Below, piece by piece: positions 40,500 to 52,954 of a stretch of DNA of 64,000 bases (the first letter of the stretch is position 1; each line of letters starts with the position of its first letter). The stretch comes from Conchocele bisecta (Eukaryota; Mollusca; Bivalvia; Lucinida; Thyasiridae), in contig CM055265.1 of assembly GCA_029237695.1 (NCBI GenBank), positions 44,261,331 through 44,325,330 on the forward strand. The letters are read 5' to 3'. The position numbers were made by a program, and so were the translations under genes. Under the pieces are notes generated by a model, which saw nothing but the letters and a program-made list of their open reading frames with translations, was not told where the DNA came from and did no database searches.

Positions 40500-42615
40500 T
40501 TTGCCAGTTGAATTCTTACTAACATACAATGCAATGACATTAAATATATACCCCACCTACTGACTGCCATGGTGGGTACCATACAGTATGTCACACACAC
40601 CTGCTTTTCAGACCCATTTCCAGCTACATTTTCTTAAATACAATGGAACCCCTCTAAACCGGACACGTGGGAGAATATGGATGTTTAACTTAGATGTGTT
40701 TCGCTGTTATGTACTTTTTATTACAATGACTTTTCATGATTGCAAAACACTAGAATGTGTCGTGAAGTGCTAACCTGTCTGATTTACAGTGGAACATCTC
40801 CAAACTGGACACCCTGAGGACCTCCCAGGATGTCCGTTTTGGAGAGGTTCCACTGTATTTTAAATAAAGTGCAGATGCACTGGAAATTTACAAACTAGCA
40901 TCTGCCAATGACGACATCCTAACAGCTGTAGCCTAAATGATGGAGTGCGACACACAAGAATAAGCTCCTGTACAGTTGAAAGACATTTTATTATTGCGGA
41001 CGGTTTCACATATCAGCTAGAGAAATACATGTAATGTACATATGAAACGGTGAATCAACAGTCCTGTAGGTCTACCATAATAACCTTAAATATGCGGACA
41101 CTATTTATTCTGGGACACACATGTAAGCATATGGTATCCCACAACAAATAGTGTCCCAATAGTTGGGGTTAGTGTGGTTGTACTACTGGTTTATCACAAT
41201 AGCAGTGTATTTGGATACAATTTGTTTTGAGAAACCCCCATTTTATACGGGTTTCTCAAAACAAATGGTGTCCAAATATTTAGGGTGAGTTATGGTGGTA
41301 TTGGTTTATCACAATATCAATGTATTTGGATACAATTTGATTTGGAAACCCTTAACAAGTGGAATATTGAGGGTTATTACAGCATGATGACAAAAGAAAG
41401 TATAAATTTCAGATCCAAATTGGGATCCGTCTTGTGACCTGACGATTGTAAACTAATGTTGGAATATATACATGGACAGTAATAGGGTACGAATAGTCTA
41501 TGAAATATTTTCTTATTTCATATTGAAAGTATATGTTGTGACCACACATTGGAACTGGTTCAATGCATTGTCAACATACAATTTACATTTACTGCCAAAG
41601 TTACAGAATAAATATGTGTTGTAATTTAATGAAAATTTTATTTGCCAAAATTGTGTTTGAAGAAATAGTAAACCAGTTTGAAGCAATAAAATGGTTTGAT
41701 TGTCAACATATAATTTACAAACATCAAAATTGTGTTTGAAGAAATAATAAACCAGTTTGAAGCAATAAAATGGTTTGATTGTCAACATATAATTTACAAA
41801 CATTTACTGCCATATATAAGGAAAAAGAAAACATTGTGTTCTATTTCAAGAAAATGTTATTTCCTAAAACAGTGTCTGGCAAATACTGGGATTTACCTAG
41901 CTACAATATTTCGCCTACGATAGCCATCTAGGGGAGAATATCGCAGTGAGGTAGGATTTTCTAGGATTTAATTGTTTTTTTTCTACCTGATCAGCCTGGT
42001 TTTTGTCTGATACATTACAAATGGTTCCCCAACTCCATAGCAAACAGTGTAGTCACTGATGATGATCAGAGTGTGTAAATGCAGGGTAACCTGTTCTGGC
42101 ACTACACCGTCTGCAAACACTATAAGGTCATGCCATTATTTTTCTCTGTTAAGCGTCCACCCAGATGGCCAAAACCTACCTACATGTCCGGTAAAAACAA
42201 ACTAACAAGGTCTTCAAAAAAAAAATTGTAAATTTATATTAAAAACTTTCTCGACCCTTTGCAGTTTGCAAAGGTTGAGGAAGTTTTTAGCACGCATTTA
42301 AATTTCCGCCAGCAAACTAGAAAAAAAATAAGAAAATACTCTAATTAAACTATAAATTCATGAACGGATATGAAACGTGCACAAGTCCCCAATCAGTTTT
42401 CATATTACTTCGAACAGTAAATAATGTCAAATAGCATACAGAGTTTGTTTTTCACAGAACCACTCAAAACCTATCCGCACTCGGACGCTTAACAGAGAAA
42501 GAACTTAGTATTTTTTGTTCATTCATTCATTCGGCTTATATTTAAGGGTGGGAATTGGCTTGAACACCTTCCATGCCCGGTCCTGTTGTTGTCATGGAGG
42601 GTCACATGTTGTTGG
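40500..42615. other. Intergenic, small repeats
   Basis: Holds CAGTGGAACCCCTCTAAAC-type MITE ends (40641, 40788-40857), hairpins at 41098-41156 and 41212-41275, and a two-copy ~81-bp tandem repeat at 41645-41805 (GTTTGAAGAAATAGTAAACC). No gene seen. Confidence 0.55.
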
Positions 42616-42618
42616 GTG

Positions 42619-43225
42619 TGTATGGCTGTGACTGGAGAAATGGGACTTGTGACATTTGGATCAGTACAGACCCAGACCAGCTTGCGCATCAGCACAGTCT
42701 TATCAGGGTCTATTGTTTGCCATTATTATTGATGCACATCCTGTAATAAACTGTATACAGTGGAACCCCTTTAAACCGGACAACCAGAAACATGTGTCAG
42801 GGATTCCGCTGGCATCGCCACTTTCGCAATTGGCGATAAAAAATTACAATTTTCGAAAAATAAAATCCAAATTTTTTTTTTCGAAAATTGTAATTTTTTA
42901 TCGCCAATTGTTTTATTTTTTTTCAAGTGGCGATTTTTTTATTTTCCCCAGCGGAATCCCTGATGTGTATCATAATTTTGATGGGTTTTTTGGTCATTTA
43001 TCTCGGGTGTTTATTATCGCCCATTCGTTATCGGTGATAATACCCGTTTGTGATCGCATAGCACACAACTATGGCTCAGAATAATCAAATGCCTCATTTA
43101 CAGAGAAACCTCGCTAAACCGGACACCCTGGGGTTGTCCGGTTTAGGGAGGTTTCACTGTATGTGCTTATCAATTCATGGGAGTTCGCTAGCCGAAATGG
43201 AGGTACAGAAGCCAAAGTCCCATTT
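42619..43225. mobile_element. CTGTGACTGG MITE interrupted by a CAGTGGAACC MITE
   Basis: The outer ends are GGCTGTGACTGGAGAAATGG and CCCATTTCTCCAGACAC. The inner element runs from TACAGTGGAACCCCTTTAAA (~42758) to GGGAGGTTTCACTGTA (43160), with a further palindrome around 42830-42910 (TTTTCGAAAATTGTAATT). Confidence 0.7.
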
Positions 43226-43266
43226 CTCCAGACACTGATACATAATTACTTTTATACATGCAAACA

Positions 43267-43497
43267 AATGTGGCTGTGACTGGAGAAATGGTGCTTACGG
43301 CATTTGTGACTAGTGTAGCTCCTGATCAAATAGCACACTCCTGTAGCCAGATAACGATCTCTTTTGCCTGTTGTGAGCATGACAGGTGATGGAATGGCGA
43401 ACTGCAGATCCTGATCAGACTGTGCGGAGGCACAGGCTGATCAGGAGCTACACTGGTTGCAAAACCGATAAGCCCGATTTCTCCAGTCACGGCCACA
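43267..43497. mobile_element. MITE, CTGTGACTGG family
   Basis: Clear terminal repeats: TGTGGCTGTGACTGGAGAAA and TTTCTCCAGTCACGGCCACA. Confidence 0.9.
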
Positions 43498-43653
43498 AAT
43501 ACAACACATATATGTTATTATAGAATGGTGAGGAGAGCAATGTAAACATGCATTGATGTGATTGAAGAGCAATAACATTATGGACGGAAGTGGTGTAAAT
43601 ATTATACAAACATAAAATTGTATTCCACCGATGATACACAGAGATTCACACAG

Positions 43654-43867
43654 TTAACCCTTACACTCCTATCTTAATCTTTTGTCGTCTGCTGTTTATT
43701 TTCTATTATTATAAAATAATTTGCAACATGGTTTGACAGCACTTTAGAATCATTTCAATTGGAAATGATTCTAAAGTGCTGTCGAACCATGTTTTTATTG
43801 AGAAATAAGGCAAGATATAAATGCAACAGCAGACGGCAATTGTTGTGTGTAGCGGTCTAAGGGTTAA
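43654..43867. mobile_element. TTAA MITE with internal hairpin
   Basis: TTAACCCTTACACTCC at the left and TCTAAGGGTTAA at the right. The central hairpin is ACAGCACTTTAGAATCATTT and its complement. Confidence 0.85.
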
Positions 43868-44681
43868 TGTTACTGAATGGCAAGAAACAGATGTACATTA
43901 TATGTGCAAGCTTATCTGGGTCTACACTGGTTGCAAAGGTTATAAATGGTCAACACTTGTACACAGGCCACAGATGACATAAGCCCCATTCCCCAGTGAA
44001 TACAACAGATGTACATGTTACTATCAAACAGCAGTGCTCCAGATAAGTTTTGTATCTAAAGAGTATTATACCACATCTTTCAATGCGAAAAAAATTTTAC
44101 TGTTAAAAATGTATTATTCATTTTCTTATTAAATCGGGAACAAATGATAAATAATTTTTTTTTTTAATTCACTTATTTGAGCTGCAAAAAGCAAACAGTT
44201 TTTGCGCAAGTGAATTTTCAATTATTACAGTATTTTCACTAGTCAATTTGAAAATCAATGCGCATTTTCACATTGCTGTGAGTATTCGGTACTCCCACTT
44301 TTGATAATCAATGCATGCTAAAATAAGTGTGTAAAATACGCCAATACGCACCTTATCTGGAGCTCTGAAACAGTAATGAAAGGACTTTCTGACAATGTAA
44401 ATCTGCAATGATTTGGTTTCATTGAAGACTTGCCATTATGGACGGAAGTGAGGTAAATATTATACAAACATATAATGATAGTCTACCGGGATACGGAGAT
44501 GCACACAGTTATTCTGACTGAATTGCAAGAAACAATGCAGATCCTGATCAGATGTGCAGGCTGATCTGGGTTTACACTGACCACAAAGGATATAACCCTA
44601 TTTCTCAGTCAACATTTCATATGGCTCACAAAAGGAACGCTATGTTGTATAATTACACAATATGCTGGTCTCCAATGTTGC

Positions 44682-44957
44682 TGTGACCTGAGAAATGGGG
44701 CTTATGTGTTTTGCGGCCAGTGTAGATCCAGATAAGACTGTGCATCTGCACAGTCTGATCAGGATCTGCACTGTCCGCCATTCCATCCATTAGCTCCTAA
44801 TTAAATGGCACACTCCAATAGCACATAACAATGTATATCTCTTGTTAGAAGTATGATTGGCGTTTCATTCTGATCAAACTGAGCATGCACAGGCTGATCT
44901 GGATCTACACTGGTCGCAAAACACATAAGCCCCATTTCTCCAGTCACAGCCACATTT
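44682..44957. mobile_element. MITE, CTGTGACTGG family
   Basis: TTGCTGTGACCTGAGAAATG at the left and ATTTCTCCAGTCACAGCCAC at the right, with the internal AGTGTAGATCCAGAT motif. Diverged copies precede it at 43900-44000 and 44505-44620. Confidence 0.8.
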
Positions 44958-45409
44958 TAGCATGGTGCTGATTTTGGTGGGCCATGCTGCCCCAAAAATA
45001 GTGTAAATATGAAATTATTACGATTTGCTCAGACCATTATACATATTACAGGCATTATCATTATTCAACCAAAATTTTAAAATCAATTTTTTTTTATAAC
45101 TGACCTGTCGTTTCGTGTGCTGAATGCGCCCCTTTGAAAGTTATACATGCTGAACAAAGTTTTACATGTGAAATGTTCCCTTTTTCAAGTCTTGCCATGC
45201 CCATTTTTATCCTGGGGTAAACACTATAGACATAAAATACATGTACATGAATAAATAAATGTATCTGCAAAAAGATTAAAACAATTGTGTAAACCAGTAA
45301 ATAAAATGCATGCTCAATGATAGATCGTATATAAAAGCCATGGCACAATATAAAACCAATTTGCATAGTAAATATCTGATAAAATGAGATGGCTAAACTG
45401 AGCATAACA

Positions 45410-46935
45410 AGAGTTGTCGGAAGACAACGAAGCTCGCCTGTTGGCAGCCTTCACTCAAACTTGGCACAGTTGTAAATTTGGCACAGTTGTATAAAAAACA
45501 TGAATATTATATAACTTGACCTAGGGTTAAGGGGTGTGTGGTGGACCTTGACATTGAGGTCAGTGGTGGAAGGTGGGTCGTGGATTTGCTATAGCATGAT
45601 ATAGCATATTAAGATGAATGCATGTATGAAATATCAATGCGCTCCCTGAAAACAGAAGTAAAACAAAATTTAACCCAACGTTAAGTTTATGAACGCACCA
45701 AGTTGGTGATTTTCTACAGCATGATAGCTATTCACATGAGGAATGCATGTATTACTGTGCTAAGTTTGTGACCTTGGGGAAAGGGGTGGGGGGTCATGGA
45801 TTTGCTGTAGCACAATAGAGGATCATCGGATGAATGCATGTATGAAATATGAAAGCGTACAAAGTGTAAAGAAACAGAAGGTACACAAAATTTACCCCAA
45901 CGTAAAGTTTATGAACATGCTAAGTTTGTGACCTTGGGGTAAGGGTTGGGTGGTGGGTTGTGGATTTGCTACAGCATGATAGTGTCATCTGAGGAATGCA
46001 TGTATGAAATATCAAGGCGTTCCATGAAAGGAAACATGTTATAAGACATTTACCCCAACGTTAAGTTTATGAATGTGCTAAGTTTGTGACCTTGACCTTG
46101 GGGTAAGGGGTGGGTGGTGGGTCATGGATTTGCTATAGCATGATAGAGTATCATCAGATGAATGCATGTATGAAATATCGAGGCGTTCCATGAAAGGAAA
46201 CAGATGTTATAATACATTTACCCCAACGTTAAGTTTATGAATGTGCTAAGTTTGTGACCTTGGGGTAAGGGGTGGGCGGTGGATCATGGATTTGCTATAG
46301 CACGATAGGGTATCATCAGATGAATGCATGTATGAAATAGCAAGGCGTTCCATGAAAGCAAACAGATATTATAATACATTTACCCCAACGTTAAGTTTAT
46401 AAATGTGCTAAGTTTGTGACCTTGACCTTGGGGTAAGGGATGGGCGGTTGGTCATGGATTTGCTATAGCACGATAGAGTATCATTAGATGAATGCATGTA
46501 TGAAATATCAAGGCGTTCCATGAAAGGAAACAGATGTTATAAGACATTTACCCCAACGTTAAGTTTATGAATGTGCTATGTTTGTGACCTTGACCTTGGG
46601 GTAAGGGTTGGGTGGTGGATCATGGATTTGCTATAGCACGATAGAGTATCATTAGATGAATGCATGTATGAAATATCAAGGTGTTCCATGAAAGGAAACA
46701 GATGTTATAAGACATTTACCCGAACGTTAAGTTTATGAATGTGCTAAGTTTGTGACCTTGACCTTGGGGTAAGGGTTGGGTGGTGGGTCATGGATTTGCT
46801 ACAGCATGATAGAGGGTCATCTGAGGAATGCATGTATGAAATTTATAAGACATTTACCACAATGGTAAGTTTGTGGACGCCGACGACGCCGGAGGGTATG
46901 CCATAAGCTCTTCTGCACTTCATGCAGGCGAGCTA
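45410..46935. mobile_element. Element with ~125-175 bp tandem core
   Basis: It starts AAGAGTTGTCGGAAGACAAC and GAAGCTCGCCTG and ends CATGCAGGCGAGCTAAAAA. About eight units contain GTGACCTTGACCTTGGGGTA, ATGGATTTGCTATAGCA and ACCCCAACGTTAAGTTTATG. It has the same architecture as 10755-12633 but unrelated sequence. No coding capacity. Confidence 0.85.
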
Positions 46936-47078
46936 AAAATGAGGGCAAACATTTTCACCATACATGTAGGAAAAAATGTACTTCGTAAAAACTAGAAATT
47001 GATGCTTTGCCAAAAGTGCATGTGTATCCCTCTCCCCACCTACACAAACTTTATTTAGAAAATAAGTGGGTCAACAAA

Positions 47079-48470
47079 ACAAGAGGGCCATGATGGCCCT
47101 AATTCGCTCACCTGACTCCATAAACACCAGAGGAGAATGTGACATTGAGTTCATATGCGTTTTAAAACATTGTGCTATTTTTAGATGGCGGTCATCTTGG
47201 ATTAAGCGATGACTCATTTTACCAAATCTGAAAATGCTTCACCCAAGGATCTTAACTTACTATGAACTTACTACATCGGCCATGTGGTTCCTGAGAAAAA
47301 CACGTTAAAAAAATCTTGAATAAATGGACCTTTTGGAGGCGCGATCATGGATGACATAATGATCCGATTCCGACAAATATTGCACCAGAGCAATCGCCTC
47401 ATTGATACCTTCAATTTGATATATGACATGAACATATTTGGTAAAAAATAAAATTTGACCCCATGGGCCACGCCCATTTTTGACCCCGGGGTCACCATTT
47501 TAACACCTTTGATAGAGCATTCTACATCGATCATTCCTACCAAGTTTCGTCGAAATCCGGCTGGCGGTTCATGAGAAGAAGATTTTTTAAGAATTTGTGC
47601 TATTTTTAGACGGTGGCCATCTTGAATTAGCGACGACCTCCGTTTTAACAAATCTGAAAAGGCTTCACCCATGGACCATAACTGAAGTTAGGCCACCATG
47701 GGCCAAGCGGTTCGTGTGAAGAAGAATTTTGAAATCTCTAATAAAAGAACAACCTTTTGACCTTTCGGCGGCCATCTTGGATGACATGACCATCCAATTT
47801 CGACAAATAATGTACCAGAGCGATCGCCTCTTTGATACCTTCGATTTGATATAGACATGACCATATTCGGTCAAAAATAAATTTTTACCCCAATTTGACC
47901 CCACGGGCCATGCCCATTTTTGACCCAGGGGCCACCATTTTAACAACTTTGAAAGAGCATTGTACATCGGTCATTCCTACCAAGTTGCGTTGAAATCGAA
48001 ATCCGGCTGGCGGTTCATGAGAAGAAGATTTTTTAAGAATTTATGCTATTTTTAGACGGCGGCCATCTTGGATTAGAGATGACCTTCATTTTAACAAATC
48101 TGAAAAGGCTTCACCCATGGACCATAACTTTTATGTTTGGCTACCATGGGCCAAGCGGTTCGTGTGAAGAAGAATTTTGAAATCTCTAATAAAAGAACGT
48201 CTGTTTGACCTTTTGGCGGCCATCTTAGGATGACATAACCATCCGATTTTGGCCTCGTTGATACCTTCGATTTGATATATGACATGACCATATTCGGTCA
48301 AAAATAAAATTTGACCTCAATTTGACCACAGGCCACGCCCATTTTTGACTCCGGGGTCACCATTTTAACAACTTTGAAAGAGCATTGTACATCGATCATT
48401 CCTACCAAGTTTTGTCGAAATCCGGTGGGCGGTTCTTGAGAAGAAGATTTTTGAAGAATTTGTAAGGGAG
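47079..48470 (-). mobile_element. AGCTCACCTGAGC-family element, inverted copy
   Basis: It begins CAAGAGGGCCATGATGGCCC and carries units with GGCGGCCATCTTGGAT and CGATCATTCCTACCAAG, the reverse complement of 28829-30855. It lacks the hAT-like insertion. The minus-strand ORFs are artefacts. Confidence 0.85.
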
Positions 48471-49352
48471 ACGACTAGTAAATTAGCGTGACAAGATGTG
48501 TCATTCTTGTGTCGGATATACCAGTAGTGTAATAAGGCACATTATATGGCAAGAGGAGGTGTAAATCTCAGAGGAGGCGTAGACCATGTCAGAACATGTC
48601 GATCGATGAACATGTCAGAACATGTCGATCTCAGAACATGTCTGGACACTGTATAAAGTTCGTTTTTATATGTGTGTGATATTTTAATTTATAAAGTCAG
48701 ATTATATTTGAGGAGTGGTGGAGTGGTTAAGCGACTTAATCACAGCTACTTTTTTTCAACTCGGAACCTCCCAATAAGTCCATTTTCTCATGTTGGGTAT
48801 GTTATAGTAACAGTGTTGTTGTTTTTATGTTTCTTCAAGTTATATATATATGTGTTATCAACACACAGTTATCTGTAGTCTATATTAATTTAACTATATA
48901 TTTGTTATCAATAAACAATTCACTGTAGTCTATATTAAATTTCGCTGAAACAAGATGGCATGAATTTCATTGGATATTAATTTCACTGAACCAAGACGGC
49001 ATGAATTTCATTGGAGACGAATGTGAATTCACTGACGTAAAATATCATATTACCTTGTTATTTTTACGCTCTTGTGGATATTCTATTTGAAAGAAGTTCT
49101 CATACTTAACAAGCAAACATGATTTAGCATATGACACCTGTGTTTATGTTAACCAAGGTTTATAGCTTATTGATGAATTAGATGTTTATAGATACTGGGT
49201 GCAAAGTGTAAATTCTATGAATATTGAGGTTGGCAATTGATATGTGAACAACGTGATACCACATGTGAACATGTTGTAAACAATCTGGACAGTGTTGCAA
49301 CAATACATAAGTGGTTCGTTTATTTTTTAGAACAGTCTTCATTATATAAATA
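48471..49352. other. Non-coding, short direct repeats
   Basis: At 48590-48645 ATGTCAGAACATGTCGATC repeats three times. At 48840-48960 two ~70-bp copies contain TGTAGTCTATATTAA, and at 48945-49020 two copies contain AAGATGGCATGAATTTCATT. No gene seen. Confidence 0.5.
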
Positions 49353-49490
49353 ATGGTTAACAATTATGAAAAATATCTTCACAACATTTGGTATAATATC
49401 AAACACAGAGGCGCATTTACAGGGCCCGAGAAATTATACAACATAGTTAAAGAAGAAGGTAAATTAAAACTTGGACGTCATAGAATTAGA
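49353..49490 (+). pseudogene. Polinton-type integrase, N-terminal fragment
   Basis: Reads MVNNYEKYLHNIWYNIKHRG then GPEKLYNIVKEEGKLKLGRH, matching the start of Polinton/Maverick and F54H12.3-like integrases (the 'gpekLyk.vKkeGk...rhkI' pattern, from memory). The match stops at RHRIR near 49490, where sequence of the TTTGTCGCGCC family begins. The next expected motif (KWLxDQDAYSL) resumes at 50434. Broken by insertion, not functional. Confidence 0.8.
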
Positions 49491-50433
49491 TTAGATGGCC
49501 GCGGCCTGCATGTCGCGCCTTGTGGCGAGGCATGGACACTAAAAAAAAAGATATAGTATAACGAAAAACTTTAACCAAAAAACTTAACCAAAAACTTTAA
49601 CCAGACACACGTACGTATACGTACGTATGCCAAAGTGCCGACTATATCACGCTTTCCGCAAGCGGGCGCGAAAAAAACTTTAACCAAAAACTTCAAAAGT
49701 AATTTGACCTTGACATTGGGCACAGGGGCCGCACGGGAGGTGGGTAGAATGAAAATATAGATGATGATGATAAACACCCATGTGAAGTTTCAAGGTAATG
49801 GGCAAAGCAGTTGCAGAGATATAGTATAACAAAAAACATTAACCAAAAAACTTAACCAAAAACTTTAACCAAAAAACTTAACCAAAAACTTAACCAAAAT
49901 CTTTAACCAAAAAACTTAACCAAAAACTTCAAAGTAATTTGACCTTGACATTGGGCACAGGGGCCGCACGGGAGTGGGGTAGAATGAAAATATAGATGAT
50001 GATAAACACCCATGTGAAGTTTCAAGGTAAGGGCAAAGCAGTTGCAGATATATAGTATAACGAAAAACTTTAACCAAAAAACTTAACCAAAAAACTTAAC
50101 CAAAAACTTTAATAAAAAAACTTAACCAAAAAACTTAACCAAAAACTTTAACAAAAACTTAACCAAAAAACTTAACCAAAAACTTTAACCAAAAAACTTA
50201 ACCAAAAAACTTAACCAAAAACTTTAACCAAAAAACTTAACCAAAAAACTTAACCAAAAACTTTAACCAAAAAACTTAACCAAAAAACTTAACCAAAAAA
50301 AAACTTAACCAAAAAACTTAACCAAAAACTTTAACCAAAAAACTTAACCAAAAACTTTAACCGGACACACACGTACGTACGCCAAAGTGCCGACTATATC
50401 GCGCTTTCCGCAAGCGGGCGCGACAAAAATCAA
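49491..50433. mobile_element. Tandem-repeat element inserted in the integrase
   Basis: The left boundary is TTAGATGGCCGCGGCCTGCA with TGTCGCGCC, and the right boundary GCAAGCGGGCGCGACAAAA. The interior is a long array of AACCAAAAAACTTAACC-like units plus two ~100-bp blocks (GACCTTGACATTGGGCACAG). The ends match the short elements at 21764, 32505 and 34058. Confidence 0.8.
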
Positions 50434-50757
50434 AAATGGTTACATGACCAAGACGCTTATTCGTTGCGAAGAACAGTATATATGTAGACAGTTTCCTAGG
50501 CGTCGAGTTATTGTTCCAAAAATTGATTATCAGTGGGATGTTGATTTAGCTGATGTTAGTAATGTGTCCAAAGAGAACAACGGTGTTATGTACTTGCTTT
50601 GTGCAATTGATGTATTTTCGAAATATCTGTTTGTGGAACCATTAAAAACAAAAACAGCTGACCAGGTTATTAAAAAATTAACTTTAATTCTTCAAACTAA
50701 ACGTAGACCTTCTAAATTTTGCAGCGATTCCGGCAGTGAATTTGTGAACAAAAAGGT
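50434..50757 (+). pseudogene. Polinton-type integrase, catalytic-core fragment
   Basis: It resumes with KWLHDQDAYSL, shifts frame near 50470-50490, then reads RVIVPKIDYQWDVDLADVSN, YLLCAIDVFSKYLFVEPLK and SKFCSDSGSEF. The first two catalytic Asp positions of the DDE fold are visible (DLAD and CSDSG regions). The region that would hold the Glu is absent. It ends at GTGAACAAAAAGG where a TTAAAGGTACATGCCC MITE end begins. Confidence 0.85.
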
Positions 50758-51171
50758 TAAAGGTACATGCCCACGCAGCAGGTTACACTGTACTACTACT
50801 TTTCATTTTCTGTCATGCCTTATATTAGCCATTTGTCTACCCACTAACGAGTTATTTTTTAATTACGGCGCGTGTTAAATCGCATTTTATATGCCGCGAC
50901 CAGAAAGGGTATTTTCCAACCTCGTACTATTTTTACCAATACGCGTCACGTGACACGGTCAATCATATCACATCTTTGACATGCGCAGTGAAGTATCGGA
51001 AGTTGAGAAGAAAAATCTCTGAGTCCAAATCTAAATCTCTCGTACTTTTCAGAGCTCTGTTGAAGCTTGGCAAATTTTGGCAAATATTGTATATATGTAA
51101 CAAACACTGGATTTAAAAAATGGAAATATATGGTGTTAATTAACAGTGAATGTGTTTCGAACGTTTGTGGA
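50757..51171. other. MITE left end and probable non-LTR 5' UTR
   Basis: TTAAAGGTACATGCCCACGC at 50757 is a lone left MITE end. The following ~350 bp has no coding signal. Its position directly before the DIRS element, and the non-LTR ORF1 start directly after that element, suggest the later part is the non-LTR 5' UTR. Confidence 0.4.
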
Positions 51172-51573
51172 CATTATTTTCATCAGGCCTCGGCCTTCAT
51201 ATACAAGCATGTTACTCGCGTAACCGAATCGAACCTCGCTCTTTTAAAGGTTAAAAATAGCCGGTAGGCCACGTGACTTTATCGATATACTCGGTGTCCC
51301 GCTCGGGGAAACTCATAGTTATTTTTGCGTCCGAAGGTGAACTTCGCCGGTAAGTGACACGCATACAGTACATAAAATATATTTGAAATGGGTTATTTTG
51401 TATTTCTAACGTAGTTAGGAAGTTGAGTGTCTATATTTGACACTTTATTCACAAACCTGTATTGCTTTCAGGTTATAATAGCTGCTCTACGTGTCTACTT
51501 TCGTTTCCTAGCCGTCCATTATATTGCCTTTCGGGAATTCGGGTTTCACACCTTTTGACCTCTGTGGGGAATA

Positions 51574-52931
51574 ATGGCAAATAAGTCGGGGAAGGACGAT
51601 GTCCTTTCTATTATCGACGAATCCGAGGAAAATAGTTTCTCGGGGTTTACCTCTGAGTCCGAGGGGGAAGTTGTACGACGTACAAATAAAAACAAAACAA
51701 AAACCCCCAGGGTCGCCTCTAAGGTTGTCAATGTAAACAAGGGTAAGGGCCGAGGTACTCCAATTTCGGCCCCAACAGCTTCCGGAAGTAAGCAGAAAAT
51801 TACAGAGAAATTTGTTGCTAAAAATCCATCCGTTTCCAAACGCCAAGAAACCGGTAAGGCCAGTAATTTGGTGAATATTGACGAGTTATCTGTAGAAACA
51901 CTAGACAAATTACGCAATGCGTTGGGTCTGCAACAGCCAGCGCCCGTTTTTACCAGTACACGAGGTGTACGACTCGGATGTTTTACACGAGATGGACCCT
52001 ATGTTCGGTCATTACCCTATCTCGGACGATCCACTAAATTTGAACGAAGACATGGAAATTGGGGGTGACGCAGTGATGTACACCCACCCAAATGGGAGAA
52101 CATTTGTTCTCAGAAACCACGTCCGTGGAGGACACTGATGAGTTTTGGGCGCTGCCCAAATTAAAGGCCCCCGATAGGGGGGAAGGGGTGAGCCAATCTT
52201 TGGCGGACCTCATTAACACCGCATGTACAAAACCTTGCCAGATAAATGAGGTTATTGACAAATATAAAGTCCCTTCAAATTGTGAAAACATGTGTGCGCC
52301 AAAGGTTAATGAAGAAATCTGGAATGAACTTTTACGTTTAAAGAGAGTTCAAATGACTGATAAGTCGTTCCGTGACATTCAAGGGCTTATTACAGCCGGG
52401 ATGGTTCCCATATTGAATTTGGCAAAGGTTCTTAAACCCCATATTGGCTCAATTCCGGAAGCCAAAACGCTTTTGTCAGATGCCTTGGTGATTCTAGGCC
52501 AGGTGCAATTTAACATCAGCATCAGAAGGCGGTACCTGTTGAGACCGTATTTAAAACCGCGATATGCAAATATTTGTAATATCAATACGCCAATCTCCGG
52601 GCTATTGTTCGGGGACGATATCTCCAAAGAATTGAAGAAATGCGAAACCAGCATTAAAGTAGGAAAATCGCCATTTCCTTTCAACTATAGAAACCCCAGA
52701 GGTCGTGGGTATAACCCGATGTTTTCGGCTGGTAGGGCAGGGGGCTATGGACCCACACGGGCCAGAGGAAGGGGCACATACAGAGCCCGCCCGTACGGGT
52801 TACCGGGATACGGCTACAATGCACAGCCAAGTGGCACAGGCTACGGTCAGTTCGGCCACCAATATCCCAGAAGATCCCGTAAAGCCAGTGCAACCGTGAC
52901 CTCAGCGTCGGTGTATCCGGGCCCAAACTAG
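51574..52931 (+). pseudogene. DIRS gag-like ORF1 in three frames
   Basis: The first part (51574 to ~51940) starts MANKSGKDDVLSIIDESEEN and is acidic then basic. It continues in a second frame (~51950-52090, VHEVYDSDVLHEMDPMFGHY) and a third (52092-52931, with SVEDTDEFWALPKLKAPDR and a Gly/Arg-rich tail GRGYNPMFSAGRAGG). The three segments run on from one another, so two frameshifts split one gag-like protein. They may be mutations or, less likely, recoding sites. No zinc knuckle was seen; the RGG-like tail probably binds nucleic acid. Confidence 0.7.
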
Positions 52932-52954
52932 GAGCGACTGACTCCAAGGCAAAG

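Noticed and set aside
42656..43084. 142-aa ORF
   Set aside because: It spans nested MITEs including a palindrome; no conserved motif.
47271..48291. Minus-strand ORFs with repeated KMAAERSKGCSF peptides
   Set aside because: Repeat units of the AGCTCACCTGAGC element read in one frame; the same peptides recur from the other copy at 28829-30855.
49491..50433. AACCAAAAAACTTAACC array considered as telomere-like repeat
   Set aside because: Unit is longer and variable, and does not match the TTAGGG telomere repeat; it is bounded by element ends inside an integrase gene.
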